Assembly (NCBI GenBank): GCA_027673765.1
Contig: JAQDWB010000007.1
Coordinates: 1 to 64,000 of the forward strand
DNA from: Coriobacteriaceae bacterium AM113-163
GTDB lineage: Bacteria > Actinomycetota > Coriobacteriia > Coriobacteriales > Coriobacteriaceae
Length of the DNA stretch: 64,000 nt
Direction of reading: 5' to 3'
Shown here: positions 28,660-36,451 of the stretch, piece after piece
Numbering within the stretch: position 1 is the first letter of the stretch
Layout of the letters: each line of letters begins with the position of its first letter
Notes under the pieces: generated by a model
What the model was told of the DNA's origin: nothing
What the model saw: only the letters and a program-made list of their open reading frames with translations
The model's database searches: none
Made by a program: the position numbers and the translations under genes

Positions 28660-28758
28660 GTCCCTCACGCCTGTTTTTGCGCTCTAGGTGATTGGAAGGC
28701 CTCCGGTTTCGACCGGGGGCCTTTTTCTATCTCGAGCCCGATCGCATTCGCATCACGC
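28628..28758 (+). promoter_or_regulatory. Alternative-pairing region of the tryptophan attenuator
   Basis: GGCGTGA (28628-28634), right at the last Trp codon, pairs perfectly with TCACGCC (28665-28671) after the peptide stop. This resembles the 1:2 stem of classical attenuators. The same leader segment (28629-28649) is also complementary at 20 of 21 positions to 28738-28758, which lies between the terminator and the trpP ribosome site. The two pairings exclude each other. A 2:3 antiterminator is less clear (CGCCT 28668-28672 with AGGTG 28686-28690). Confidence 0.7.
28696..28726 (+). terminator. Attenuator terminator before trpP
   Basis: AAGGCCTCCGGT pairs with ACCGGGGGCCTT around TTCG and is followed by a run of five T. 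It lies between the leader peptide and trpP. Confidence 0.85.
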
Positions 28759-28803
28759 GCCTCCGCTTTTCTCTTGCAATCCCCTTCCGAAAGGATTTTC
28801 ACC

Positions 28804-29376
28804 ATGTCTCAGAACACCACCGCCACCCAGCCCCGCACCGTCCAGACCGCCGATCGCGGCAAACTCGATGTCCGCGCCCTCGTCTTGCTCGCCATCCTGC
28901 TCGCCGCCGGCTTCATCCTCAACTTCACCGTCGGCAAGGCAATCTCGGGCATCTCGGGCGGCATGATCAGCCCCGAGTTCATCATCTCGGCCTTCTGCCT
29001 CACCATCCTGGTCGTTCGCCCCAACATCGGCCAGGCGCTCGTCATTGGCCTCATCTCGGCTGCTGTGATCCAGATCACCACCACTTCGCCGTTCGTCGAT
29101 TTTGCCGCCGAGGGCATCGCTGCCATGCTCATGGCCGGCATCGTCAACGCCGCCGGCAAGAACGGTCAGGTCAAGCCCGCCATCGCCATTGTCGCAACCT
29201 TCCTGACCACCTTTGTCTCCGGCGCCATCTTCATGGTCATCAAGATGGCCATGCTCGGCGTGGTCGGCGAGCTCGCCGCCGCCATGTTGCCCGTCGTCGC
29301 CATGACCGCCGTCTTTAACGCCATTCTGGTCGGCGCCCTCTACCTGCCCATCCAGAAGGCCCTGAAGCTCAACTAA
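28804..29376 (+). CDS. trpP: Tryptophan ECF transporter S component (TrpP-like)
   Basis: This 190-aa membrane protein of about six helices is the substrate-binding part of an energy-coupling-factor importer. Its layout (GGMISPEFIISAFCLTILVVRP, then NIGQALVIGLISAAVIQITTTSPF) recalls TrpP of Bacillus. The 22-codon Trp-rich leader and attenuator upstream support tryptophan as substrate. The ATG at 28804 follows GAAAGG. A fused double ATPase and a T component follow in the same direction, giving a dedicated complete ECF system. Confidence 0.85.
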   Translation: MSQNTTATQPRTVQTADRGKLDVRALVLLAILLAAGFILNFTVGKAISGISGGMISPEFIISAFCLTILVVRPNIGQALVIGLISAAVIQITTTSPFVDFAAEGIAAMLMAGIVNAAGKNGQVKPAIAIVATFLTTFVSGAIFMVIKMAMLGVVGELAAAMLPVVAMTAVFNAILVGALYLPIQKALKLN

Positions 29377-29420
29377 CCCACAGTGCCCCATCGGTATAGA
29401 CTGTCCCAAACAACTAGCTC

Positions 29421-29464
29421 TTGGGGACGTTCTTAAACGACTAGTCATTAAAGAACGTCCCCAA
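29421..29464. repeat. 14-bp perfect inverted repeat inside the ECF operon
   Basis: TTGGGGACGTTCTT (29421-29434) and AAGAACGTCCCCAA (29451-29464) flank a GACTAGTC palindrome (29439-29446). It lies between trpP and the ATPase gene, 19 bp before the ATPase start. Confidence 0.7.
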
Positions 29465-29482
29465 TGACTATGAAAGGTATCC

Positions 29483-31234
29483 ATGGAAACGATCATCAAC
29501 GTCGACGATGTCTCGTTCTCCTATGGCACGCAGACCGAGCAGGCGCTCAGCCACATCTCGCTCAGCGTGAACAAGGGAGATTTCATCGGCATCATCGGGC
29601 CCTCGGGCGCCGGCAAGTCCACGCTTGCCGCCTGCCTGTCGGGCGCCGTGCCCCACCACTACACCGGCACGTTCTTTGGGTCCGTCATGGTTGACGGCCA
29701 CGACACCTGCGAGGTCTCGTTGACCGACGTGTCGCAAATCATCGGCAGTGTGCTGCAGGATATCGACACGCAGATGGTCGCTTCGGTCGTCGAGGACGAG
29801 ATGCTCTTTGGCCTCGAGAACTTTGGCGTTCCCCACGACCAGATCGAGCGGCGCGTGAGTGAAACGCTCGAGACCGTCGGCATCAGCGACCTGCGTGACC
29901 GCGAGATCGCCACCCTCTCGGGCGGACAGAAGCAAAAGGTGGCCATCGCCGCCATCCTCGCCATGCGTCCGCGCGTCTTGGTTCTCGACGAGCCCACCGC
30001 GGCACTCGACCCCGCCAGCTCCACGTTGGTCTTCGAGACGCTGCGTGAGGCAAACCGCGCGCTTGGAATCACCATCGTCGTCGTTGAGCAAAAGGTCGCC
30101 CTACTCTCGGAGTACTGCAACCGCGTGCTCGTGCTCAACCATGGCGAAATCGCGCTGCAGGGCGAGCCACACGAGGTCTTCGCGCATACCGACGAGCTCC
30201 GTGCCATCGGCGTCGACTGCCCTCGCGTCACGCGTATCTTCAATAGCCTCGAGGCCGATGGCCTGGTAAGCGGTACCCCTTGCTTGGATGTCGATGAGGC
30301 CGAGCGCCTGATTTCGGGCATCGTCGACCCCGCACACGCAAGCAGCGACATTCAGGCACCCGCCGGCTCACCGCACGCACCGTCGTTGCGCCCGCACGCC
30401 AAGGACGCCGAGCCCGTGCTCACCTTCGACCATGTTGAGTTTGCCTATCCCAATGGCGGCGCTGCCGTCCACGACCTCAACCTGACCCTCTATCCCGGCG
30501 AGCTCGTGGGCATCGTCGGCCAGAACGGTGCCGGCAAGACCACGCTCACCAAGCTGCTCACAGGCCTGCTTAAGCCCGCCTCGGGCAGCGTGCGCGTTAC
30601 GGGGCTGGATACCGCCGCGGTCCCCACGAGCCGCATTGCCCGCGAGGTCGCAACGCTCTTCCAAAACCCCGACCGCCAGATCTGTAAGGATACCGTACTC
30701 GACGAGGTCGCTTTTGGCCTGGAGCTTGCCGGCATCGACCGCGCCGAGGCTCTGCGTCGTGCTCAACTTGTTATCGACCGCTTTGGCCTGCCTGCCGATG
30801 AGGCACCTTTCTCGCTTTCGCGCGGCCAGCGACAAATGGTGGCGCTTGCCTCCGTCGTAGTGGTTGAGCCCAAGATCGTCGTGCTCGACGAGCCCACGAG
30901 CGGCCTTGATTACCGCGAGTGCATGACCGTCATGGAAACAGTGCGCACCATGGCCGAGCGCGGTTGCGCCGTGATTATGGTCTGCCACGATATGGAAGTT
31001 GTTTCCGACTTTGCCGAGCGTATCGTAGTAATGGCCGACGGTCACATCCTCGACCGCGGCCGCACGCACGAGCTATTCTCGAACATCGATCTCATGCGGC
31101 GTGCCTACGTGGAGCCTCCCCAGGTTATTGAACTCTCGCGCCGTCTGGCATCCTCCGTCTCTCCCGTCTTTGCACAGGTGAGCGAGGTCACCGATATCGT
31201 TCGCATTACCGAGGAGATGGTCCACCGTGGTTAA
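29483..31234 (+). CDS. ecfA: ECF transporter ATPase, two fused domains
   Basis: This 583-aa cytoplasmic protein carries both ATPase halves of the energy-coupling factor. Domain 1 (about 1-250) has IGPSGAGKSTLAACL, the signature TLSGGQKQKVAIAAIL and VLDEPTAALDP. Domain 2 (about 310-560) has VGQNGAGKTTLTKLL, LSRGQRQMVALASVV and VLDEPTSGLD. The fusion replaces separate EcfA1 and EcfA2. It overlaps the T-component gene by eight bases. It probably energises the TrpP-like S component; use with other S components is possible. Confidence 0.93.
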   Translation: METIINVDDVSFSYGTQTEQALSHISLSVNKGDFIGIIGPSGAGKSTLAACLSGAVPHHYTGTFFGSVMVDGHDTCEVSLTDVSQIIGSVLQDIDTQMVASVVEDEMLFGLENFGVPHDQIERRVSETLETVGISDLRDREIATLSGGQKQKVAIAAILAMRPRVLVLDEPTAALDPASSTLVFETLREANRALGITIVVVEQKVALLSEYCNRVLVLNHGEIALQGEPHEVFAHTDELRAIGVDCPRVTRIFNSLEADGLVSGTPCLDVDEAERLISGIVDPAHASSDIQAPAGSPHAPSLRPHAKDAEPVLTFDHVEFAYPNGGAAVHDLNLTLYPGELVGIVGQNGAGKTTLTKLLTGLLKPASGSVRVTGLDTAAVPTSRIAREVATLFQNPDRQICKDTVLDEVAFGLELAGIDRAEALRRAQLVIDRFGLPADEAPFSLSRGQRQMVALASVVVVEPKIVVLDEPTSGLDYRECMTVMETVRTMAERGCAVIMVCHDMEVVSDFAERIVVMADGHILDRGRTHELFSNIDLMRRAYVEPPQVIELSRRLASSVSPVFAQVSEVTDIVRITEEMVHRG

Positions 31235-31973
31235 CGTCATCGACTATATGCCGGGCGACACACTGCTGCACCGCTTGAACCCGGTCGTCAAACTGGGCCT
31301 TGCCGCCGCCATCATCATCGGCATCTTCCTGTCCGACACCTACGTGGCGCTGTTGGGCTTTTTGGCACTCACCCTCGCACTGGGCGCCTATGCCGGTGTC
31401 GTCGACCGTCTGCTCTCGCTACTCAAGCTGCTGATTCCGCTCGCGCTTATCATGCTGGTGCTCCAGCTGGCCTTTATGCGCGACGGCAACGTGGTGTGGG
31501 GCTTTATCACCGACACGGGCCTCATTACCGGATCGAAGGCCTGCCTACGCCTGTTGGGCGTGGCGCTGCCACTCATCCTCATGCTTATGGTGACCAAGCT
31601 CAACGACCTCGCCAACGCCTGCGTCGAGGTGCTGCACGTGCCATATCGCTATGCCTTCACCTTTACCACGGCGCTGCGCTTTGTGCCGGTATTTGGCCAG
31701 GAAATGAACGCCATCATGGAGGCGCAGACTGCACGCGGCGTCGAATACGACACTAAGAATCCCGTCAAGAAACTCAAACTCATGCTGCCGCTGTGCGTGC
31801 CACTGCTTATTTCGAGTGTGGGCAAGACCGATGCCACCGCACTTGCTGCCGAGCAGCGCGGCTTCTACCTGCGCACGCGTGCGAGTTCGTATAAGCGCTA
31901 CCCCATCAAAAGCCTGGATATCGCCGTACTCATCATCAGCATCGCCCTTATCGCCATCGGCTTCCTGTTCTAG
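31227..31973 (+). CDS. ecfT: ECF transporter T component
   Basis: This 248-aa membrane coupling subunit links the ATPases to the S component. It has five or six hydrophobic segments and the cytoplasmic coupling-helix region with the two Ala-Arg-Gly-type motifs (EAQTARGVEYD and AEQRGFYLRTRA). It begins inside the end of the ATPase gene (GTG at 31227). A bidirectional terminator follows. Confidence 0.92.
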   Translation: MVNVIDYMPGDTLLHRLNPVVKLGLAAAIIIGIFLSDTYVALLGFLALTLALGAYAGVVDRLLSLLKLLIPLALIMLVLQLAFMRDGNVVWGFITDTGLITGSKACLRLLGVALPLILMLMVTKLNDLANACVEVLHVPYRYAFTFTTALRFVPVFGQEMNAIMEAQTARGVEYDTKNPVKKLKLMLPLCVPLLISSVGKTDATALAAEQRGFYLRTRASSYKRYPIKSLDIAVLIISIALIAIGFLF

Positions 31974-32001
31974 CAATCGCTGGCAGCAACCGGCAAATGC
32001 A

Positions 32002-32038
32002 AAAGGCCTCGGCTCGCACCAAATGAGCCGAGGCCTTT
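32002..32038 (+). terminator. Terminator after the ECF operon
   Basis: AAAGGCCTCGGCTC pairs perfectly with GAGCCGAGGCCTTT around a nine-base loop. Confidence 0.8.
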
Positions 32039-32056
32039 ACTGTTTTCCCAGATAAA

Positions 32057-32091
32057 ACCTGCCAAAATAAACCTGTCCCTTTTTGGCAGGT
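32057..32091. repeat. Short intergenic palindrome with GGGACAGGTT core
   Basis: ACCTGCCAAAA (32057-32067) and TTTTGGCAGGT (32081-32091) are perfect 11-bp arms. Between them the minus strand reads AGGGACAGGTTTA. The same core recurs at 45974 and 47189 with different arms. Confidence 0.7.
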
Positions 32092-32097
32092 CGAGGG

Positions 32098-32844
32098 TTA
32101 TAGGCGGTAGAGGGCGCCGCTGCGGATGATGGACTCGCGTACCAGGACATCCATCGCATCAAGGGTGATCTCGGGCATCTCACGATACTTCTGCAGCACC
32201 GAAAGCTCCGTGCAGGCCAGGATGACGCGGTCGCAGCCGCTACGGGCGAACTCCCACATCACGCGGTCGAACTTATCCATATCGGGCTCGCGCCCGGCCT
32301 TCACATCATCGTAGATGAGCGACATCACGTCGGCCTGACGCTTCTCACTGGGATAGACGACCTCAACGCCCGCGGTCTCGCATTCGCGCCCATAGACGCC
32401 GGCGCCCACGGTACCGTCGGTGCCCATAATGCCGATCTTGCGCACCGGCTCGGCCGGCATGCTCAGGTTTGGATCGAACTCGCACTCCCCCATCACCGCG
32501 CCGGCCAGAGCATAGCGCACCGACTCGCGCGGCATGTGGATAATCGGCACCTTGGTAAACGACTGGATCTGGTCGTAGAAGTAGTGTGACGTGTTGCAGG
32601 GAATCGCTATGTGCGCGCAGCCCAGCGACTCGAGTGCCTGGGCACACTCCTTCATGGTCGCCAGCAGCTCGGTATGCTCACCGGTCTTGATGGCCAGCGT
32701 GCGGTCGGGCATGGTCGACTTGGAAAGCACCACCATGTCGATATGCTCCTGGTCGCACGTAGCCGCCGTATGGCGTACTACCTGGTCGTAGTAATACGAC
32801 GTGGCCTCGGCGCCCATGCCGCCAATAACTCCCAGCTTTTCCAT
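32098..32844 (-). CDS. Aspartate/glutamate racemase family protein
   Basis: This PLP-independent amino-acid racemase has 248 aa. The first catalytic Cys is in HIAIPCNTSHYF and the second in VILACTELSVLQ. The N-terminus (LGVIGGMGAEATSYYYDQV) matches the aspartate racemase branch rather than MurI. AAGGAGG precedes the ATG at 32844. It lies 84 bp after an ATP-grasp ligase. That pairing resembles the racemase/D-aspartate ligase pair (Racfm/Aslfm) of Enterococcus faecium, so D-aspartate for wall cross-bridges is the favoured role. Confidence 0.85.
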   Translation of the reverse strand: MEKLGVIGGMGAEATSYYYDQVVRHTAATCDQEHIDMVVLSKSTMPDRTLAIKTGEHTELLATMKECAQALESLGCAHIAIPCNTSHYFYDQIQSFTKVPIIHMPRESVRYALAGAVMGECEFDPNLSMPAEPVRKIGIMGTDGTVGAGVYGRECETAGVEVVYPSEKRQADVMSLIYDDVKAGREPDMDKFDRVMWEFARSGCDRVILACTELSVLQKYREMPEITLDAMDVLVRESIIRSGALYRL

Positions 32845-32928
32845 CGCCGCCTCCTTGGTGACGCCCACGCAATTGCGCGTTTCATACCCGCGCCCGCCCG
32901 ATACATACCGGACGGGCGCTACGCTCGT

Positions 32929-34185
32929 CTACTTGTAATACGTCTTGAACAGCTTATAGTGACGCAGCTTGGTGTGCCACATGCGCAACCAGCGGTTAAA
33001 GATAAAGTCTCCCTTCATAAACGAGGGATCGGCCCCCTTGCCCTCCTTGGCAAGACGATGCACCTTCGCGCGCAGCTCGGGAGCCTTGACGTACTTGTCG
33101 ACGACGCCCATGGGAACGACCATCCACAGCGCCTCGTCCTGCGCCGTCACAAATTCCGGCTCAAACGGGCGGCTATAGACGTACTCATCCACCACGTACT
33201 TGGCAACGTTAAAGCCGCTGTTGGTTACGTAGTAGTTGCTGCGGCCCTGACGGGTGTTAAAGTCAAAGAACTTAAACGAGCCATCGCGCTCGTCATACTT
33301 GACGTCAAAGTTGGAATAGCCCACAAAGTGAAGGTCCTCGAGCAGCTTGCGCACGCCACTCATAAGCTCATCATTGGGCTCGGTGATGATGCAGGCGTGA
33401 TTACCGACGCCATGGGGCTGATGCTCCTCGAGCAGCACGTGACCCAGGCACATCATGCGAACCTTGCCGTTGCGATCAGAATAGCTGGTGAGCACGCGCA
33501 TGTACTCGTCGTTGCCGGGCACGCGATCCTGCAAAATCAGGTCATCGGTGTAGCCACTGGCATAGGAATCGCGGATAACCTGCTCCAACTCGGCGCGGTC
33601 GGCAATCTCATAAGCCTTCTTCTGACCCTCGAACTCATGCTGCCACCACATGATGCCGTCGGAAGGCTTCAGGATCATCGGGTAGGGGAAGTCAATCTGG
33701 TCGAGCACCTCGGCAGGTGCCTCTCCTTGCGTGTTGAGCATCTGCGCAGTAAAGGTAAACGTATGCGGATAGGGCACACCGTGCTTCTCGCACAGCTCGT
33801 AGAAGATCTCCTTCTTCTGGCACTGCTCAAGCATGCTATAGGGCGCGTAAGGCGCAACGATGTTATCCGCCAGCTCGTTGGCATCCTTGGCCTGGGCCAC
33901 CAGGGCAACATAGTTATCGCCGCAGCCCATCAGGACAATCGTCTTGTCGGCATGCGCCCGAGCGATACCGTTGACGGTCTTAAGCATCACGGGCATGGTG
34001 TCGATATCCACGTTAGGCGTGTAGTCGATAATCTGGCTGCGATACGCAGGGCCCGTCTGATACTTGCCAAAGACCAGGCTCTTGACCTGATACTCCTCGT
34101 AGAAGGCGCGCGCCACCGAATACGCGTTGATGTCGCCGCCGAGCAGCACGGGAATAAACTCGCGCTCTGTAAACTGCAATGCCAT
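32929..34185 (-). CDS. ATP-grasp carboxylate-amine ligase, probable D-aspartate ligase
   Basis: This 418-aa cytoplasmic ATP-grasp enzyme has FIPVLLGGDINAYSVARAF at the N-terminus. The ATP-binding stretch is YPMILKPSDGIMWW and the metal-binding end is FKFFDFNTRQGRSNYYV. Members of this family include the D-aspartate ligase that attaches D-Asp to the third residue of peptidoglycan precursors. The adjacent aspartate racemase gene supports that reading. From memory, Collinsella walls have been described as containing D-Asp bridges, which I could not check. Other carboxylate-amine ligations remain possible. Confidence 0.78.
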   Translation of the reverse strand: MALQFTEREFIPVLLGGDINAYSVARAFYEEYQVKSLVFGKYQTGPAYRSQIIDYTPNVDIDTMPVMLKTVNGIARAHADKTIVLMGCGDNYVALVAQAKDANELADNIVAPYAPYSMLEQCQKKEIFYELCEKHGVPYPHTFTFTAQMLNTQGEAPAEVLDQIDFPYPMILKPSDGIMWWQHEFEGQKKAYEIADRAELEQVIRDSYASGYTDDLILQDRVPGNDEYMRVLTSYSDRNGKVRMMCLGHVLLEEHQPHGVGNHACIITEPNDELMSGVRKLLEDLHFVGYSNFDVKYDERDGSFKFFDFNTRQGRSNYYVTNSGFNVAKYVVDEYVYSRPFEPEFVTAQDEALWMVVPMGVVDKYVKAPELRAKVHRLAKEGKGADPSFMKGDFIFNRWLRMWHTKLRHYKLFKTYYK

Positions 34186-34406
34186 GGAAACTTCCTATCA
34201 TGAACTGCCCACACGACGGGCGGTCTTTGTGCAACTGATTTATTCTAGCGTGCCGAGCCGCCGGCACCCAAAGCTCCACCGTATCTATGGCAATCGGCGT
34301 AATTATCCAGCACGAAGGCGGCAATCACCGGTGTACGACAACGGGGCAATGAACCCACCGTTGTTGTAGGATTCAACATGTTGCCCGCCCCGTCGAAAGG
34401 TGCACC

Positions 34407-35039
34407 GTGCCCCAGGCTCATCCGATCAACAGCCCCATCATTGACGCCGCAAAGCGCGAGCTTGCGGATCGTGCCCAGACGGCAGCTCCCCTACGCACCG
34501 CAAACGATGCTTACAACGGGCCTGCCCGCATCGTCTCAATCAACACATCGGAGCACAAAGGCACGCGTAAGTCACCCGTCGCCGACGGGCACGACACCGT
34601 CATCGAGCAGTTTGGCCTCGCCTCCGATGCGCACGCCGGGCATTGGCATCGCCAGGTTTCCTTTTTAGCTGCAGAGTCTATCCAGACGGCGCAGGCGCGC
34701 GGGCTCGATGTGCACGAGGGCGACTTTGGCGAGAACTTCACAACCCAGGGCATCAACCTGCTCTCGCTCCCCCTGGGAACGCAGCTCAAGATTGGCAGCG
34801 AAGTACTCGTCGAAATCAGCCAGATCGGCAAAGTCTGCCACACCCGCTGTGCCATCTACTATCTCGCCGGCGACTGCATCTTCCCCCACGAGGGCATTTT
34901 TGGCGTCGTGTTACAGGGCGGAGAAGTCCATATCGGTGACGACATACAGGTGGTCAAGCTCGGCGATGGCACCTGTTCCTTCACTCCCGCCGAGGCACTC
35001 AAAGAGGTGGAGCAGGCTCGTCGCGAAGGAACCCTATAG
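34407..35039 (+). CDS. MOSC-domain protein
   Basis: This 210-aa protein carries a MOSC (molybdenum cofactor sulfurase C-terminal) domain. Landmarks are GLASDAHAGHWHRQVSFLA and HEGDFGENFTTQGINL. The conserved cysteines are in IGKVCHTRCAIYYLAGDCIF. Stand-alone MOSC proteins are thought to deliver sulfur or handle molybdenum cofactor, but its partner is unknown and no molybdenum genes are in the window. It starts at a GTG (34407) after GAAAGG. Confidence 0.88.
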   Translation: MPQAHPINSPIIDAAKRELADRAQTAAPLRTANDAYNGPARIVSINTSEHKGTRKSPVADGHDTVIEQFGLASDAHAGHWHRQVSFLAAESIQTAQARGLDVHEGDFGENFTTQGINLLSLPLGTQLKIGSEVLVEISQIGKVCHTRCAIYYLAGDCIFPHEGIFGVVLQGGEVHIGDDIQVVKLGDGTCSFTPAEALKEVEQARREGTL

Positions 35040-35172
35040 TTGCAAAACCCCACGTTAAGGTAGCTTTTACAACCAAGAATCCCGCTGCAACAGGGTGCCG
35101 TAACGTTAAAGTTGAACTCTATGGTTTCTCAACAATTCACCATTCCCGCAGGTCAAGGCCAAAGCCTCAAGT

Positions 35173-35210
35173 TCAACTTGACCCTTTAGAACCTTTAAGG
35201 TTCAAGTTGA
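35173..35210. promoter_or_regulatory. Repeated TTCAAGTTGA motifs upstream of the wall hydrolase gene
   Basis: TCAACTTGACC (35173-35183) and GGTTCAAGTTGA (35199-35210) form an inverted repeat with one extra base. A third related AAGTTGAACT lies at 35109-35118. They sit 65-165 bp before the wall hydrolase start, so an operator is plausible. Confidence 0.35.
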
Positions 35211-35273
35211 GGTCGAAAGCAGTAGTAGAATACAGCTCGACCAATAACCTACGATTGATTGCAGAGGGACTGG

Positions 35274-36407
35274 ATGCAGCATTCGAATCATCGCACCGCA
35301 GCGCTCATCGCGTCGAAGCCGGCTCGTATCATCACGAGCGCCGCGCTCGCCGTCGCGCTGACGGCCACGCCGATGCTCTCCCCCGTCGCGGCCTATGCCG
35401 CCTCGCAGGCAACGCAGGATCAGCTTTCCGCCGCCCAGAAAAAAATCGAGGACGCTACGAGCGCCTACAACGACGCTCGAACCAAGCTCGAGGATCTGCA
35501 AAAGCAGATCGACTCCAATGAGGCGAACATCGATAAGATTGAGGCCGAGCTACCCGAGCAGCAGGCCAAGGCAAGCTCCGCCATGCGCGATCTGTATAAG
35601 TACCAGAAGGGCACCAGCCCCATCGTGAGCTTCCTGGTAAACACGCAGAGCTTGGGTGACTTTATCACCACCTGCAAATACACCAACCAGATTACGAGCT
35701 CGAGCGTCGACGAGATCGAAGAGCTTAACAAGATGCAAACCGAGCTCGAGCAGAACAAAACCGAGCTCGATCAGGCCAAGTCTCAGCTCGAGGGCGAGCA
35801 AAAGAATGCCGAGGACGCGCTAGCCCAGGCACAGCAGCTCCGCAGCGAGGCGCAGGCAAAGGCTGAGCAGGAAAATGCCGCCGAACTGGCTAAGCTCGAG
35901 GCCGACAAAGCTGCTGCCGCCGAGAAGATCTCGGGTACCGGCGTGAGTGGCAATAACTCCAGCAGTCAGGCCACCAACTCCAACACCACCATCGACACCA
36001 CGGTGAACAACTCCAACAGCGGCAATTCCGATTACGACTCGTTTATTAACGAGTGGACGAGCCGCATCGACAACTACCTCGCCGGCTCCCCTATGGCAGG
36101 CCAGGGCTATAACTTTGCCGTCGCCGCCTGGAACACCGGCGTCGATCCCCGTTGGTCCCCCGCTATCGCCTGCATCGAGAGCAGTAAGGGCCTCTATTGC
36201 GCCGGCTCCTATAACGCCTGGGGCTGGAGTGCCCGCGGCGGTGGCTGGCGTAGCTTTGGCAGCTGGAGCGAGGCTGTCTCCGCCCACGTTGCTTACCTGG
36301 GCGCCAACTATGGCTCCACGCTTACCCCGGCAGCCGCCAAGAAGTACTGCCCGCCCACGTGGCAGGACTGGTACAACAAGGTCGCCAATCAAATGAACCG
36401 TATTTAA
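35274..36407 (+). CDS. Secreted coiled-coil protein with lysozyme-like C-terminal domain
   Basis: This 377-aa exported protein has a signal peptide (about residues 1-40, ending VAAYA-AS). A long coiled coil follows (about 45-210, rich in Gln/Glu/Lys) as in PcsB-type wall hydrolases, then an Asn/Ser/Thr linker. The C-terminal domain of about 120 residues (WNTGVDPRWSPAIACIESSK, GWSARGGGWRSFGSWSEAV) looks like a muramidase or glucosaminidase fold with a catalytic Glu in CIESSKG. It probably remodels peptidoglycan at division. AGAGGGAC precedes the ATG at 35274. Confidence 0.82.
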   Translation: MQHSNHRTAALIASKPARIITSAALAVALTATPMLSPVAAYAASQATQDQLSAAQKKIEDATSAYNDARTKLEDLQKQIDSNEANIDKIEAELPEQQAKASSAMRDLYKYQKGTSPIVSFLVNTQSLGDFITTCKYTNQITSSSVDEIEELNKMQTELEQNKTELDQAKSQLEGEQKNAEDALAQAQQLRSEAQAKAEQENAAELAKLEADKAAAAEKISGTGVSGNNSSSQATNSNTTIDTTVNNSNSGNSDYDSFINEWTSRIDNYLAGSPMAGQGYNFAVAAWNTGVDPRWSPAIACIESSKGLYCAGSYNAWGWSARGGGWRSFGSWSEAVSAHVAYLGANYGSTLTPAAAKKYCPPTWQDWYNKVANQMNRI

Positions 36408-36417
36408 GTGCAACTGC

Positions 36418-36444
36418 AAAGGGGCCCCAAGCGGGGCCCCTTTT
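36418..36444 (+). terminator. Terminator after the wall hydrolase gene
   Basis: GGGGCCCC-AAGC-GGGGCCCC followed by TTTT, with AAA on the left side. Confidence 0.8.
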
Positions 36445-36451
36445 CGATTAT

